From Phymatolithon calcareum (Eukaryota > Rhodophyta > Florideophyceae > Hapalidiales): a DNA stretch of 64,000 nt. The notes beneath the pieces were generated by a model. The model saw nothing but the letters and a program-made list of their open reading frames with translations, made no database searches and had not been told where the DNA came from. Location: positions 1,860,001 through 1,924,000 of the forward strand of contig OZ345372.1 of the NCBI GenBank assembly GCA_977006965.1, given 5' to 3'. The position numbers and the translations under genes were made by a program. Shown piece after piece: positions 62,299-64,000 of this stretch (positions within the stretch are counted from its first letter, which is position 1; every line of letters begins with the position of its first letter).

Positions 62299-64000
62299 CT
62301 AGGAGATCATGTTCAGTGCCCTGGAAACGCTAGAAAACGAAGCGATGCTTTCCTGCGCTGTGGCGTTCTGCAATTTAAAGCTCTGGCATATCGGCCTGGG
62401 CATTTTTGTGGCCTTAAGATTTTCAAGTTCCCGTTGGGCAAGTGTAGCCGAAGTAATCAGACTGTTTTTCGAAAGCGAAGTCCCATCCACTAAAGGCCTT
62501 AACGTTTTCGGATCTAGACGAACAACTTGCGAAGACGCCACGCTTCGTTTGCACAAAAGCGACGCGCTCCTTATGCCAGACCGTATGTCGGCCAGGTGGT
62601 GCATCTCCTGTAGTTCAGATTCATGGGAGTGGAGGTCTGCCAAGAGGTGGGATACAAGTTCACCACGCGTTTGTTGAAGGCGCCTCTTGTGGTCATTCAA
62701 AGCATGGTCGAGAATTGTCGCGTCAGACAAAGTCCTTCCCGTCACTGTAGGAGAAGCGCCATTTTCAGGGGACTGTTCTGAAGCATTCTTCATTTGCTGC
62801 GCGGCAGAGGAGTCCATTGCGGCGAGTCTTAGCGCCGCCTGAGACAACTCATTCCGAAGGATCGTCATGTCACTTTCCTTCTGTTCCAGCGCACTATGTA
62901 AATTGTCCGCATCCGCCTTTGCATGCAACGCGATTGCGAGACGTTCTTCAAAAACTTTGACCCGCACTTGAGCATCGTCCAATTCCTCTTCTCTTTTCTC
63001 GAGTCGAGTTTGGAAAATTTGAGCCTGATTCACGGCACTCTCAATAGCGCTATCAGACGCTTGTCTAGACAAGTCATTGGGACAGTTCGCGAGGTACTGC
63101 GAGATAAGATCTGAGATTGCATCCGTGAGAACTACTGACTTGTTGTCCGTTTCAGTCGATCGATATGCATGTGGCAGCGTATGCATAAGCGAATTTGCAG
63201 CTCTGTAAAGCAGATCGCATTGCAATTTCGTTAAATTTTGCAGCCTTGTGCCCGTCGAATCACCGCTTCGGAGTGTTTGACGTAACAGTCCTACTTGCCG
63301 CTCTATTCGAGCAACAGCAGTCAGCACTTTTTCCAGGTTTGCCTTCGCACTTTCCGGTAGCAATATCGCCCACATTCGCATCTTCTCTGCCCTCACCTTC
63401 GCATACTCGAGCGCTTCAACCACCATCTGCTTTCCCTGTCGCGGAAACTTTGAAACCGCTGCTGTTGCAGCAGCGCATTCGTCTGTCGTCCGTTGTGCGT
63501 GGAACAGCACACGCGTAATTGATCCCAATCGCACAAACGCCGCATCGCTCTTCGCAACAGGTCGCAGCACGGCATCGATGCATTCAAGCAGCGTACCGCA
63601 TCTGTCGCACCTGGCATCGAGAGGCGGAGGATTCAAAACCTGAACAGGATGCGACGGTTCCTGCAAGAGAGTAATTTGATCGCGAAGCGTTTGTTCAATT
63701 TGCATCGAGACAGCATTGAGCGCCTGGAGAGTGTCATTTTGTTTCGACTTTTCCGCGAGTTGAGCGCGCAATTGGATGAGTTCTACGGTCATTCTTTCGA
63801 TGCGCCTGTCCTTGCGCCGCGATGCATCGGAGAGTTCGTTAAAGGCACCGACGATATCGGTCACGCCGTTGAGCTTCTGGACAGTTTTCCGCCATCGAGA
63901 CGCATCGGCTGCATACTCCTCTGTTACTGCGGCCACCACCTCGGCTGCGGCAGTCAGGCTTTCATTCTCCGATTGCAGGGCCCGTATTTGCTCTTCTAAG
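62299..64000 (-). CDS. Coiled-coil protein, 5' end outside window
   Basis: The frame is open from the window edge (64000) to TAG at 62299, at least 566 codons. Predicted coiled coils: about 63,990-63,700 (heptads in LEEQIRALQSENESLTA and MTVELIQLRAQLAEKSKQND) and 63,010-62,800 (LEKREEELDDAQVRVKVFEE). Between them is a helical globular region with a Cys pair (CDRCGTLLECID). The architecture recalls cytoskeletal adaptors such as dynactin p150 or kinesin/Golgin-type proteins, but I see no diagnostic motif. The N-terminal domain, which would tell, lies beyond the window. No introns in the visible part. Convergent with DENR. Confidence 0.75.
   Translation of the reverse strand, partial: LEEQIRALQSENESLTAAAEVVAAVTEEYAADASRWRKTVQKLNGVTDIVGAFNELSDASRRKDRRIERMTVELIQLRAQLAEKSKQNDTLQALNAVSMQIEQTLRDQITLLQEPSHPVQVLNPPPLDARCDRCGTLLECIDAVLRPVAKSDAAFVRLGSITRVLFHAQRTTDECAAATAAVSKFPRQGKQMVVEALEYAKVRAEKMRMWAILLPESAKANLEKVLTAVARIERQVGLLRQTLRSGDSTGTRLQNLTKLQCDLLYRAANSLMHTLPHAYRSTETDNKSVVLTDAISDLISQYLANCPNDLSRQASDSAIESAVNQAQIFQTRLEKREEELDDAQVRVKVFEERLAIALHAKADADNLHSALEQKESDMTILRNELSQAALRLAAMDSSAAQQMKNASEQSPENGASPTVTGRTLSDATILDHALNDHKRRLQQTRGELVSHLLADLHSHESELQEMHHLADIRSGIRSASLLCKRSVASSQVVRLDPKTLRPLVDGTSLSKNSLITSATLAQRELENLKATKMPRPICQSFKLQNATAQESIASFSSVSRALNMIS

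Overview
The window is eukaryotic nuclear DNA. Three genes are interrupted or bounded by short spliceosomal-type introns (86-103 nt in a four-exon DENR gene, 89 nt in a RING-H2 gene). The host genes are eukaryotic families: DENR, Rab3GAP catalytic subunit, an ER-type short-chain reductase and a GT1 glycosyltransferase. The rest is a dense, decayed mixture of eukaryotic transposons. Compact, mostly intronless genes embedded in transposon debris, Sel1-repeat proteins and a cyanobacteria-like Uma2 domain suggest an alga, possibly a florideophyte red alga such as Chondrus. That assignment is inference; no rRNA or organelle marker is present.

Layout. 0-3.5 kb: mostly non-coding with hairpins and a PIF/Harbinger fragment. 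4.2-9.4 kb: one decayed minus-strand Copia element with short LTRs. 9.5-11.2 kb: the 3' end of a LINE with an RNase H domain. 12.6-14.5 kb: a nearly complete hAT transposase. 14.8-15.9 kb: an Uma2-type PD-(D/E)XK nuclease gene with one in-frame stop and a basic, nuclear-looking tail. 16-21 kb: LINE debris and a Ty3-like element that lacks reverse transcriptase. 21.5-23.5 kb: a decayed Sel1-family paralogue. 24.9-26.7 kb: a piggyBac-like relic split by a 1,051-bp non-autonomous hAT element with an exact 8-bp target duplication. 27.2-34.2 kb: a small membrane-protein gene and, 22 nt downstream, a 2,203-residue protein ending in 29 near-identical 38-residue Sel1 repeats. 35.0-35.7 kb: a methyltransferase beside a cluster of hairpins. 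38.4-44.5 kb: Rab3GAP fragment, Uma2-tail copy, a LINE inserted with a 14-bp target duplication, and an Arg/Ser-rich ORF. 47.7-50.7 kb: piggyBac-like elements and LINE tails. 50.8-52.2 kb: an intact glycosyltransferase. 53.1-56.5 kb: a mosaic of copies of segments seen at 17-22 kb and 39-40 kb. 56.5-64 kb: ordinary genes (RING-H2, an unknown ORF with an internal TAG, SDR, DENR, and a coiled-coil protein cut by the window edge).

How it fits together. Much of the window is one segmental mosaic: 15.6-17.3 kb recurs at 41.0-43.9 kb, 17.3-21.9 kb at 53.2-54.9 kb, 23.2-23.8 kb at 36.5-37.2 kb, and 39.0-40.4 kb at 55.1-56.5 kb. Comparing the copies gives empty-site and filled-site evidence for two transposon events. 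The signals least explained by known families are the Sel1 array, which is invariant except at a few fixed positions, and perfect or near-perfect palindromes that recur in adjacent pairs between genes.
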